This document shows positions 33,389 through 44,155 of a stretch of 64,000 nucleotides of DNA, one piece after another; position 1 is the stretch's first letter, and each line of letters begins with the position of its first letter. This stretch comes from Anastrepha obliqua (taxonomy: Eukaryota; Arthropoda; Insecta; Diptera; Tephritidae): NCBI RefSeq assembly GCF_027943255.1, contig NC_072892.1, positions 24,141,792 through 24,205,791 of the forward strand. Reading direction: 5' to 3'. The translations under genes and the position numbers were made by a program. Below the pieces are notes generated by a model. That model saw nothing but the letters and a program-made list of their open reading frames with translations. It had not been told where the DNA came from and searched no databases.

Positions 33389-34955
33389 TAATATAAGTGA
33401 TTCTATTGAAAGAAATCGCAAATGGAGAGAATTGTGCATCGGTCTTGAGTATTTTTGCATTCTGCATCTTTTCTCTAGTAAGCAACGATTTTTTCTCATT
33501 TACCGATGAATTTTTATATCGCTATTAAAAAGAGAACTTGGCACCAAAAGATTGCTTACTTTTTTATTTATATTTATGTACACACAGATGTGGTCAAATG
33601 CACATTCCTGGTGAAATAAAAGTAATTTCACAGTTACTGTCCATTAACTATAAATTCGATTTCTATGCCGTGAAATTTGTAAGCTGCAACAAGTAGAATA
33701 TAAGAAATACTTAAATTTCATAAAACACTGAAAAATGTGAAAAATTTTTCGCTTCAAGCAATTTCTAGCGCTTTCGAAAAAAGTAAAATGAAAACGAGAA
33801 AAATGCCAGGCATTAAGTGCCAGCAACATTTCTCACTTAGTGGGCTATGAAATGGAGTTGCTGTCTGTTAGCTTGAGTGCCGCATGAGTGTTGCATAACA
33901 CCAAGGCATTACTATGTGCCTTGTTGTTGTTGTATAAGTAACTGTTAAAGCTGTTGCTTATAAAAGCATTTGATTTTTACAATTCATAACTTTTTACAAT
34001 TGCAAATAGATTTATTTGTATAACAGTTTTCTCTTTCGTTTTCTCCATAATTTTTTTTTTTTAATACTTTCGATCGAAATTAAGCCACCGAAAGGCAGCA
34101 AATTAAAAACACCGTAAAATTATAACCAAACATACACACAACCATACGTATATACGCGTATGCACATAGGAAATCATATTTTTTGGAAAAGTGAAAACCT
34201 TCAATTATGTCATCAAACGCGTCGAATAGCCAACAGCACTCGGTAGGGAAGTACTCACGTGCGCATACATTAAGGTGGAGCGATGTTATATGGATTTTTT
34301 TTTTTAATTTTAACATATTTTTTTTTTGTGTAATGAAATAGCAACGAAATGCTGCTTTTTAATGAATAAATGAAAATGGCAAAATATTGCCTTCAAGGGA
34401 TTAAGCGCCCCCAGCCTAAGTAAATTTGCAAAAATAAACGAAATTTTTTCACAGCTATGAATAAATTTCATATATCAAAGAATTTAAGTTTTACGCTCGT
34501 AAGCAGTTTTCAGCTGCCATACCCACATTTGCGCCGTCCCACAAGACAGTGGGCCATGCATTTAAAAAAAATAAGATAAGCCAAAAAAAGCGTAAATCCA
34601 CAAGCGTATTAAATTTATGGAAAAATTAAAAACAAAATCGGTTAAGGTTAAATGGTTGCTGCAACGACACAATCATCGCACCCACAGATGTCTTATCGGC
34701 AGTTGCTGTTGATTGAAATAGGTAGCTCTGGCATTTTTATACGCGCAACCTGCTAGCGAATTGGCAAAGTGGATCAGGCACGAGCGTAACGCGTTTCGCA
34801 GGCAACAGATAGTCGCATGTGGATTACAGCGCCGATAGAAGCACTTAAACCTACACTCGCACATAAATAGAAACGTAGCGGCGGGCACTGAAACCCGCCC
34901 AGGTAACGGGAGTGCACTTAAAGCGCGTGTGCGTTTAGGCAGGTACATATAAGAA
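33389..34955. other. No gene recognised
   Basis: AT-rich DNA with T-runs near 34060 and 34297-34330. No domain or long repeat is supported. Confidence 0.55.
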
Positions 34956-34959
34956 GGTT

Positions 34960-35124
34960 GAGCCGAGTAGTAGTGAAGTAGACAGTGGCTGTATAAAAAC
35001 AGACAAGCGGTGGAGCGTGGAATGGTCAGAATAAAGATTTCCATCACTCAAAATCATTTTTTTGTTGCATATAGTAAAAAAAAATTCAAAAATAAAATGA
35101 ATGATTAATTTTGCACCACCTTGT
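34960..35124 (-). mobile_element. CAAGGTGGCGC-type TIR element, one end
   Basis: The segment has TAGACAGTGGCTGTAT, ACAGACAAGCGGTGGAGCG, TTTCCATCACTCAAAAT and the terminus GATTAATTTTGCACCACC, the order seen at 54994-55191 and in the array at 36361-37085. It was continuous with that array before the retrotransposon at 35137 inserted. Confidence 0.7.
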
Positions 35125-35136
35125 GTACTGTACGTA

Positions 35137-36348
35137 GGTTGGTTGGTTGGTTTAAGGGTGACCCCGCATCGGAGTGCCACATAGACCGCAAGTTGGGTCC
35201 GTTGAGCTCATTATATTATATGATTATTATATTATATGATTTCCCCACCTAACCGAGATTTTTATTATAGATTTTGGTCAAAGATATTAATTCGTTTCGA
35301 GAATTTAATGAGAGATTCGATTTTCAAGTCCAAGAGTACTGAAAGATTGTCAATTGTTGGAGAGCCTAGAAGAGCGAGTCGACTTCTGGCTAGGCCGGCT
35401 TAACTGCTCAGCAAATTCCTGCTCAATACTTCCTCATCTTCGTCCTCGCAGTATCTGCACAGGTCGTTTTAAGGAACACCGAGCCGACGTGCGGGAGTGC
35501 CCAAAAGGCAGTGGCCGGTGATAAGAGATGTTATATGCCTTAGTTCGTGTTTCGAAAGACTTATAAGGGTTTTTGTCTGTTTCAGATTGTAGGATGGCCA
35601 GATTTGTCTGGTCGTAACGCAAGTAGTTTCCACTCGCCACCTCCGATCAGCAATGCTGTCAAACTCTCGATCAATGATCATTTTACATGTTGAGAGCGGA
35701 ATGTGGATTGTGGGTAAGTTACTAAGATTTGATTCCGCAGCTCCAGCTCTTGCGAGCTTTGCAGTTACTTTCGAATCCACTGTGACCCGGTATCCAGATA
35801 ACTTGGACAGAATTCTGAACACCTATTTCGTTAAGAGATAAGAGATAGGATCGAACCACATTTAAGTGGGTATAAGAGGAGCTGAGTGCTCGAACGGCCG
35901 CTTGACTGTCAGTGAAAAAGAAGAGTTTTCGCAGCATACCAGATAGCGCATACTTCCGCTTGGAATACACTACAGTAGTCGGGTAATCTAAATGATAGAT
36001 TGATGTGAGGGAATTGGAAAAGATTCCAAATCCCACTATACCGTCTTGTTTTGAACCATCTGTATATATAATATAATCAGAGGGCCATCGATTTCGGTAA
36101 GATTTGTCTTCCATTCTTCCCTAATTGGGAGTGAACAGGAGAATAGCAAGGGTTGTGATGGAAGACTTACATGATAGTCTATGTCGGAAGAGATAACAGT
36201 GTTCCTGTTCAGTATGACCGAATGGCCAAGATACTTATTCCAATTCCATATAGCATTCATGCGTGTCGCTGCTTTCGCTGCAATCGCTTTGCCAGCCAGA
36301 TCGTTAAGGAACAAGTGAAGCATCGTATTTAGAGCCTTAGTAGGTGTT
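35137..36348 (-). mobile_element. 5'-truncated non-LTR element with 12-bp duplication and (AACC)n tail
   Basis: GTACTGTACGTA (35125-35136) and GTACTGTATGTA (36349-36360) flank the insert. On the minus strand it reads PTKALNTMLHLF and LAGKAIAAKAATRM (end of RT), IIYTDGSKQDGIVGFGIF, FTDSQAAVRALSSS, VIWIPGHSGFESN (RNase H), RRWRVETTCVTTRQIWPS, HELRHITSLITGHCLLG and CRYCEDEDEE (Cys knuckle). The Glu box is lost and frameshifts are present. The 3' UTR with AACGGACCCAACTTGCGG matches the insert at 30929-31887, but the tail is AACCAACCAACC. Confidence 0.88.
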
Positions 36349-36360
36349 GTACTGTATGTA

Positions 36361-37085
36361 AGTAAAAAAATATATATATTCCCATCACTCAAAATTATAT
36401 TTTTTTATTTAGTAAAAAATTTGCTAAAAAATAAAGTGGATAATTTTTTTTTTGCGTCACCTTGTATAGAAACAGATAACCAATGGAGTTCGGAATGGTC
36501 AAATTAAAGATTCCCATCACTTAAAATAATTTTCTTTCCACTTAGTAAAAAGTTATTCAAAAACAAAATTGGATGATTATTTTTGCGCCACATTGTATAT
36601 TGTATGTATGTGAGGTCAAAGAAAGAAGTAGACAGTGGCTGTATACAAACAGACAACCGGCGGAGCGCGGAAAAGTCAGAATAAAGATTTCCATCACTCA
36701 AAATCTATTTTTGTTGCATTTAGTAAAAAAGTTATTCAAAAACAAAATTGATGATTAATATTGCGCCACCTGGTATACTGCATGTAAGTAAAAAAAAATA
36801 TTTCCATCACTCAAAATTATATTTTTTTATTTAGTAAAAAATTTTCTCAAAAACAAATTGGATGATTAATTTTGCGCCAACTTGTATACAAACGAGTTTT
36901 TTTTTTTTCAAAAAGTTATTGAAAAACAAAATTGGATGATTAATTTTGCGCCACTTTGTTTACAAACAGACAAGCAATGGAGCGCGTAAAGATAAAAAAA
37001 GAAGTTCCATCCATGTTTTGCATTTAGTAAAAAATATTTCAAAAACAAAATTAGATTATTAATTTTGCGCCACATTTTATGTACC
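36361..37085 (-). repeat. Tandem array of TIR-element ends
   Basis: About six degenerate units each contain TCCATCACTCAAAAT or a relative, TTTAGTAAAAAA, ATTCAAAAACAAAATTGG and the terminus TTAATTTTGCGCCAC. Termini fall near 36461, 36584, 36767, 36876, 36949 and 37067, so unit length varies from about 73 to 183 bp. The units carry one half of the CAAGGTGGCGC TIR family and no coding sequence. Confidence 0.8.
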
Positions 37086-37299
37086 ATCCTAACTGGGTTT
37101 AATAAGTGGCTCACGAACTCTTTAAAGCTCAAAACCCATGAAAAGTGGCGGTTCAAGAGCAGATATATTTTTAGGTCATATTTGGTCATACATTGAAAAC
37201 TGACGAAAACATCAAAAACTGAAAGAAAAGTTGTCAGAATGTCAAAGTTAACTATCAGGGAGCGAGCAGAGAACTTGAACATTCCTTATGGATCCATTT

Positions 37300-37935
37300 T
37301 CTTGTTTTTTTGTTGTTGTTTTGTTGGCACAAACTAGCAAGTACAGCACTAAGACACAATTAAGTCCATTATACTGCACTCGGGTTCCCTTTTTAATTAT
37401 TTACTTTAAATGTGCCCGGTCTCCGAAGAAATCTGAGTAGATCTAATGGTGCGAAGGAGCCAAGGTGGTCGCTTAATACATCAGTGCCAACGATCTCAAG
37501 CCTGATTCGAGCGAAGGCCGGGCAGACGCACAGAAAGTGGTCCGCTGTCTCATCCTCCTCTCCAAGTGCTGAGCAGAGTGCATGTCTGAGATGCCTACTT
37601 TTTCAATATGCTTCGCCCATAAAAAGTGGCCAATTATCAGTCCAACCAGCTGCCTATAGTCCCTTCTGCTTAATGGCAGAAGAATCTGCGACAGTCAATC
37701 GGACATGACAGGTAACATCAGTTTTGATTTACATCTGCAGTCTTTCTCGGCCTGCTAAGCTCGTTTGTGGGTTGAAGTAACCCGTTTGCTAACCGTGGCT
37801 TTGATGGCTGCAGAAGGGAGTGGCAGAACGGGCTCCGGGACATTGTAGTTAATGATTTCTGTTTGCGTCGTGTTGCTGCAAAGTTGGCCCCAAAGGACCT
37901 GAAAGACATGATACCCAAAGCTAAATCCGACAATC
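37300..37935 (-). pseudogene. I-group non-LTR retrotransposon tail, sister of the 9-kb copy
   Basis: On the minus strand the sequence parallels 9530-10015: PFCHSLLQPSKPRL-type wording in one frame, then RRDYRQLVGLIIGHF, AKHIEKVGISD, a Cys-knuckle region with EEDETADHFLCVCPAFAR-like residues, and the same TCTACTCAGATTTCTTCGGA 3' UTR. It ends GTGCCAACAAAACAACAAC. The RNase H acidic boxes are missing. Confidence 0.8.
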
Positions 37936-37949
37936 CAATCTAAAATTCA

Positions 37950-38560
37950 TCAAAAGCATAAAATGAGACGTAAGTTTATGAGTACGACACGCAATCCAGA
38001 CATCTGCCGAGTGAGTGGAGAGCTCCGAATGCACAAAGACTCAAAAAACCACATCGTTTTCAGCCAAAAGAGAAAGTAATGCTCACGATTTTTATGGATT
38101 ACAACGGTACTGTACACCACGAATTTTTGCCAGAAGGTCAGACAATTAATAAGGAGTACTGTTTGGGCATTATGAGATGTTTATGTGAAGCAATTCGCCA
38201 AGAAAGAAAGGGTTTGTGGGAAAACAACTCGTGGATTTTGCACCATCATAACGCACCATCGCACAGTGACGCCATTAATCGTGAATTTTTGACCAACAAC
38301 GAAGCGGATACCGTTCAATTCATCATATCGCTCTCTGCGATATTTTTATCTATTTGATCGGGTAAAAAATCCGCCACGTGGAACACATTTTTACAGACGA
38401 AAGGAAGTAATGGAAAAATCGATGCCGGTTCCGATGGCTGTACCAAAAATAGAGTTCCCGAAATGTTTGGAGAGCGGAATCAAACGCTGGCATAAGTGCG
38501 TTGCAGTTCCTGGGCAGTATTTTAACGACGATAATATCACTCTTGTGGCATAAACTTGGA
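37950..38560 (+). pseudogene. Mariner transposase 3' half, second Asp mutated
   Basis: SEWRAPNAQRLKKPHRFQPKEKVMLTIFMDYNG, VHHEFLPEGQTINKEYCLGIM, LHHHNAPSHSDAINREFLT and a degraded IFLFDRVKNPPRGTHFYRRKEVM region are read in order, ending with IKRWHKCVAVPGQYFND. HHHNAPSH carries His where the catalytic Asp belongs. The first third of the protein is missing. It lies just downstream of the minus-strand retro relic. Confidence 0.85.
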
Positions 38561-39789
38561 TTTTGAATTTTTGGAAAATATTCCGGGAACTTTTTGATCA
38601 TGGGTATATGTTGCTAAGATGAAAAAAAGGTTCATTTGGGCGGAATCGTTGTACTAAGAAGCGCTTTTCATGGGAATAACCTGCCAGCGATGCGTCCGGG
38701 TTTCAGTAACTGTTCCATTTTTAAGTAGTAATGATTTCCATTGATTGACTTAAGAGAGATCTTGGCAAACTAGTCTAATTTGTAATGCTTTGAATTCGAA
38801 TATGCCAATGTTTGTATCAAATAAATTTTTATGCACGTCTTTGTGATCAGATCTGATGTGCTAATAATGAGGCGCACTCGTCTTATCTATACGAAATTTT
38901 ATTATCGAATTAATTGCGTTTTCGTTGAATTTGAAATCTGACCCATTTAACGGTATTGCGTTTCGCCACATGCAACACCTCACAACAAAAGCACAAAGGC
39001 CGCATTGGTAAGCAGGCAGAAATCGCTGGTAGCAGTTGAAAACATGGTAACAGTAGCCGCAATAACCGTAATTACATTGTGGCGCTTTTTCGCGACGTTG
39101 TTAATTATTTTGCACACCGAAAAATATACATACGCACTTACATACCCACACACATACATATACATATGCTTAAGCATATTTTTCTACACTTTTGTTGTGG
39201 CGTCGCAGCCGCTCCTGTATGTGTTTTATAGCTGGCAATGGCAATTTAATTTAGTATGAACAACAGCAGTAGCAGCACCCAATTGCAACAACAATTACAG
39301 CAACTGCACCAAGCCAACGACCGTCAAAATCTCACTTGCCACGCAGTGTTGAAGCCACAAATGCCCGACGGCGGTCAAAAAGCAAGGCACGGCAGCTTCG
39401 TGCGTGTGCCAACACAAGATTCACGGATGTATCTGTGTATGCATACATGCCAACACCCAGCAAGGAAATCCACTCTTGCCGAACTGGTGCGCTGCAATTA
39501 ACTTTTTTTAACCTATCACTAACGAACTTTCAAAAATGGAAACTGTTTTATGGGGGAAAAAGTGGGCATCACGAATGCAATGGAAAGTGGCATTTTCAAG
39601 TGAATTGTTCTACAACAAAGTGTGGGGAAGCAGTGCCCAGAAACGTATGAGCTTAAATTTTTCTAAACTTTAATAGAAAATAATATTAAAAAGATCAAAA
39701 ACTAGCCAGAATAGTCAACTAAAGTTACTTGCAAATGAAAGCAAAGAAATCTTTTAGTCACGAGAAGATTTTATAAGGACAGTAAAGAG
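38561..39789. other. No gene recognised
   Basis: Contains CATA repeats near 39125-39165 and a CAG/CAA-rich stretch at 39255-39320 that reads Ser/Gln repeats after an ATG. Such opa-like tracts occur in fly genes and in non-coding DNA; no flanking domain supports an exon. Confidence 0.5.
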
Positions 39790-40800
39790 GCGGTTAAACA
39801 ACCAAAAATGTGTCTAACTTTAATCTACCTTTGTATGCTCTGCGTTGACTTTGAGACGGCATTCGACACAATCAAACAAGACTCAATATGGTTGGAGTTG
39901 AGTAGAAAGGGAGTTCCCGCTAAGATAATCCGCCTCATCACAGCCCTTTACGAGAACTCCGAACTGGCAGTGCTACACAACGAACTGGCAGTGCTACCAC
40001 CAACGCAGGCGTAAGGCAAGTTTGTGCCCTGATGGCTTTGACCTTGGCAAAAGAGGCATCGTATGGAGCATCACCAGGCATCTCGAGGATCTGGACTTCG
40101 CCAATAACATCTGCCTCTTCTCTCACAAACTCTTGCAAGCGAAGACTAGTCACGCAGCCACGCACTGTCGGATTAAAGGTCAACATCGCCAAGGTCAAAC
40201 CTAAGCGTCAACCGCAATAAAGCAAGACATTTAATGGTTGACGGGTGCGCGATGGAATTTGTCGAATGCTCCTATTACCTCGGCTCCACTATTACAACAG
40301 ACAGCGGAGCAGACGCAGATGTTATCTGTAGACTAAACCAACCAAAGGCGGCGTTCGGGCGAATGCATACAGTATGGGGGAGTTCACAAATCTCCGATAG
40401 GCGCACTAGACTGGGAATATTCAGCGCTCATGTGTGAAGTCAGTATTGTTGTAGGGAAGTGAAATATGGCTGGTCTCCAACACAATCACACAGAGGCAGC
40501 AATCTGTCGTCAACAAAAGCCTCCGCATCAACTATAGAATATTCTGGCCGAACAGCATCAGCAACGACGCACTGTGGAGATCAACGAATAAACGCAGAAA
40601 GTGGCGATGGATAGATTGCACATTGAGAAAACCACCAGATATCATCACGAGAATAGCACTGGACTAGAAGAACCCGCAAGGGAGCAGAGGTCGCGGTCGA
40701 CCAATGAACACTTGGAGAAGGTCGATGCTGCGCGAACTAACAGATGCCGACATCTCATGGGACGGCGCAAGAACAACAGCCCAGAACCATTTAATTAATG
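39790..40800 (+). pseudogene. RNase-H-less non-LTR retrotransposon RT domain to C-terminus
   Basis: CVDFETAFDTIKQDSIWLEL (RT motif A), RKGVPAKIIRLITALYENSE, then a small duplication (GAACTGGCAGTGCTA twice) and a deletion removing motif B. KRGIVWSITRHLEDLDFANNICLFSHKL follows; the usual FADD of motif C reads FANN. Then come MVDGCAMEFVECSYYLGSTITTD, KSLRINYRIFWPNSIS, SRGRGRPMNTWRRSMLRELT and SWDGARTTAQN. The terminal SLVEALCSREE is missing, unlike the copy at 12561. Confidence 0.85.
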
Positions 40801-41150
40801 AAAACTTTAATGAAAGCTTTTGTTAGTACCCACAAGGACTGTGGAGATTCAAGTTAGGGCTCTTTATATCGCGAATATGCCTTCTTTAAGCTTTTTGTGC
40901 CTGTGGCTGACACTCCAACTCAGTAGTTTGTGCATCTCCTATTATTCGGAACCCAATATTATGTCAATATTTATATAATTTTATTTACTTTTTCCCACTT
41001 TTTTATCAGCTTGATTTGAAATAACTAAAATTTTCACAAAAATCACACAACACAGAACTGTCAAAAATGCAGAATTCAGCTGTTTCGAGTTCGAATTTTC
41101 TACTCCCAATACTTTGCGGAATAATCTTCTCATCTGGAGTTTAGAATAAG
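40801..41150. other. No gene recognised
   Basis: AT-rich spacer with no supported feature. Confidence 0.5.
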
Positions 41151-41154
41151 AGAG

Positions 41155-42012
41155 GATGCTTTCCATTTCAATTCAACCAGGCTATTCGGGTCATGTTCTT
41201 CTATTTCGTTGTAACTCAAATATGTTGCTCTCTGGTCAAAATAATGAGACACGTATTTTTTTGTTCGCCCGAAAAAATTTTTTTTCAAGAGTTATCGGCA
41301 ATTTTGTTTTTCGGCTCAAAATCGATTTTTTTAATTATATAAGAAATTTTGTTTTAAATGCTCATAACTTAGTCAAAAATGAACCGATTTTAATAATTGT
41401 GGGTTCAAAATGATCGTCATTACTTACAGGAGCGATTTAATGTAGAAACAAATGCAAAAAAGTAGTTGAACATTTTTTATTTACCAAAAAAGAAAAAAAA
41501 ATTGAAATTTTTTCGAAATTCAATATTTCAAAATGTGTATTTTTTTTTGTTTTATAACTTTTTTCAAATCAAGAGGACACCTCAAACTTCAATTGAGCTG
41601 AATGCTCAGTAGCTAAAATGAGTTGTTTTTGAGTAATGAATTTTTGAGTAAAAAACCTGTTTCGCACTTTTTGTTTTTTGGAAAATAAAAAATGTTTAAC
41701 TACTTTTTTGCAATAGTTTCTACATGAAGTCGTTTGTGTAAGTAATGACGATCATTTTGAATCCAGAATCATTAAAATCGGTTCATTTTTGACTAAGTTA
41801 TGAGCATTTAAAAAAAAAATGTCTTATATAATTAAAAAAAATCGATTTTGAGCCGAAAAACAAAATTGCCGATAACTCTTGAAAAAAAAATTTTTCGGGC
41901 GAACAAAAAAATACGTGTCTCATTATTTTGACTAGAGAGCAACATATTTGAGTTACAACGAAATCGAAGAACATGACCCGAATAGCCCGGTTGAATTGAA
42001 ATGGAAAGCATC
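41155..42012. mobile_element. Long palindromic fold-back element
   Basis: GATGCTTTCCATTTCAATTC at the left end is the complement of the right end. The arms pair with few mismatches from 41155 to about 41498 and from about 41670 to 42012, around a loop of roughly 170 bp. The direct repeat AGAG lies at 41151-41154 and 42013-42016. There is no coding capacity. Class is unknown; the termini do not match the other TIR families here. Confidence 0.85.
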
Positions 42013-42149
42013 AGAGGTTTTTCTCGAGAAGGTTTCGGAGAGAGCGAAACATGCATATATTGATTGAAAAATTAAAGAAAAATCTTTTTACCGAGAGTTC
42101 TTAGAGAGGATTTCAGAGTAACCAAAAAATTATTGCTTCACCTCTTTTC

Positions 42150-42246
42150 CCCCTCTTGCAATGGTATCATAAAGGATGAACCAAATTTTTCCTCCAAGTG
42201 GGCCCACTCTCTGGGCAACCATCACTACCTAACCTAACCTAACCTA
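42150..42246 (+). mobile_element. Solo 3' end of a non-LTR element with (CCTAA)n tail
   Basis: ATGGTATCATAAAGGATGAA, TGGGCCCACTCTCTGGGCAA and a tail of CCTAACCTAACCTAACCTAA match the 3' end at 18235-18327. No coding sequence remains, so it is a very short 5'-truncated insertion. Confidence 0.7.
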
Positions 42247-43090
42247 AAAATGTATAGTCTTTATTTTTTAAGTTATCAAATTTATTATTTAAAATTTATT
42301 ATTAAAAATTACAATTTTTAAAGATATATAAAATGTCATATGTGACACAATAAAAAAATCTCTTTACGGCTCGCACCAACAACTTACTTCACAAGAAACC
42401 GTAGTTACCACACGAAGACACGCCCACTATGTAAGTATATGAAAGGTATATGCGTTTCCGTGTATTTTTCCGCTTTAAAACTGAGAGATATTTTACTATT
42501 CGTAACCTAAAGTGTTAACAGCCGAAAGTGTTAACAGTTGGCGTAAGCGTACTGGGTCTGAAACGGAAATTTCTTTCACTAGTTCAGGTTTTCCCTACAG
42601 GGAAGTGTGGCTAAATAGCGGTTGCAAGAAAATCATGTTTCTTTAATTTCACGCTGCTACCCTTTTTTCTATGGAAATGAAATGGCAACAAACAGCAAAC
42701 GCAAACGGAAAATCCCAAAAGAAAGCAAGCGGATAAACAACAAAAAAAAAACACCACAAAAAAATCTCAGCGCAGCGAATTGGTGAATTGCAACTGTAGC
42801 ATTGTAGTTGCGCTATCAAGTTGCAGCTGCATTAAGATGTTGTTTTGCCAGTGACTAACGGTTGTTTGAGTGATTATTACTCTCCTGATGACTTTATTTG
42901 CAATTTCATTTGAAAACGAATTACTGATATTTTCACTCGAGATCTTCAATGCTGATCCAATTCAGATAATTTTTAATGGATATACTATAGTGTATAAGTA
43001 CGTGAATATGTATGTATGTATTCATGAGTAAATACATACATACATATAAGTTAGTGCATGCATGCTCATTGGATCGTTTGCGTATGGATA
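42247..43090. other. No gene recognised
   Basis: AT-rich DNA with a CAAACGGAAA-type A-rich stretch near 42690 and TATG/CATA tracts at 43005-43050. Confidence 0.5.
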
Positions 43091-44155
43091 TTAGGGCGGG
43101 CCAAAAAACAAATTTGAATTAGTTTTATGGCAAACAAAAAATATTATACTGTAAAATGTTTAAAAATGATAAAAAAATATTTTTTAATTATATTTTAATA
43201 TTTTTGATAAAAATGAATAAAAAGATAATAAAAAATATATGATAAAAAAAGTTTTGAGAAAAAATAAAAATTTTGTTATTTAAAACAAATTTTGTTTTCT
43301 GCTTAAAACTTTTTTAAAGCTTTGGGGGGCAATCAGAATGATTGAAAAAAAAAAATTTTGAGAAAAATAAAAAAATATATACAATAATTAATAGTAATAA
43401 AATATAATAAAATAATATCAATAAATATTTTTAATTTTTTTTTTAAATTCAAAACTTTTTTAAGCTTGCGGAGCGATCAGAACGGTGTTAAGTTAAAAAA
43501 AAAAACAAATTATAATAATACATAATAAAAAATATATCATAAAAAAATGGTTATTTTGTTTTTAACTTTTTTAACACTAGAGCTACCACACCAGTTTGCA
43601 ATTTTATTTTAATTTTTTTCTGGCAACAGTGTCATGACTATTTTGATAAAAAAAATATATATAAAAAATCAAAAAAATATATATAAACACATAGTTTTTT
43701 AACATTCTTAGAGCTTGGGCGTAATCAGAATGATTCCAAAAATGAAAACAATATACAGTACCTGGCCATTGAATTTTGACCTATGGCATTTTTTCTGAAA
43801 ACTTCAAATATCAGGTAAAATGTTCAATCTAATTTGGGCTTTTCCAAATAAAAAAGGGTATTAAGGGGTTTTTAACCTGTTCTTAGATGTTTTTAAGATC
43901 AATTGGCCTGCGACGATTAGAAAAGGTTTTTTTGCTTATAAGTGAAAAGTTAAGTGTGCAAGTGCCAGTACGAATTAATTCGATCTTGTGTGAAGAGCAT
44001 AAAAAACTAATTGAGATCGTCTGAAAAGTGAAAGAATTGAATAGTGAATATTCATATATCTAAAATATAACAACTGTAAGTACAAAATATACGTATCTTT
44101 TGAATTTGTCACATGGACTACCCTTTTTTTTCAATTTAACCAGTTTTTTTAGAAA

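Noticed and set aside
34673..35047. 124-codon minus-strand frame
   Set aside because: No recognisable domain, and its start overlaps the TIR-element copy at 34960-35124.
37412..37708. 98-codon plus-strand frame
   Set aside because: It is the antisense shadow of the minus-strand retrotransposon tail; the same shadow appears opposite the 9-kb copy.
39256..39501. ATG followed by Ser/Gln-rich frame
   Set aside because: Short opa-like repeat with no conserved flanking domain or splice context; such tracts are common in non-coding fly DNA.
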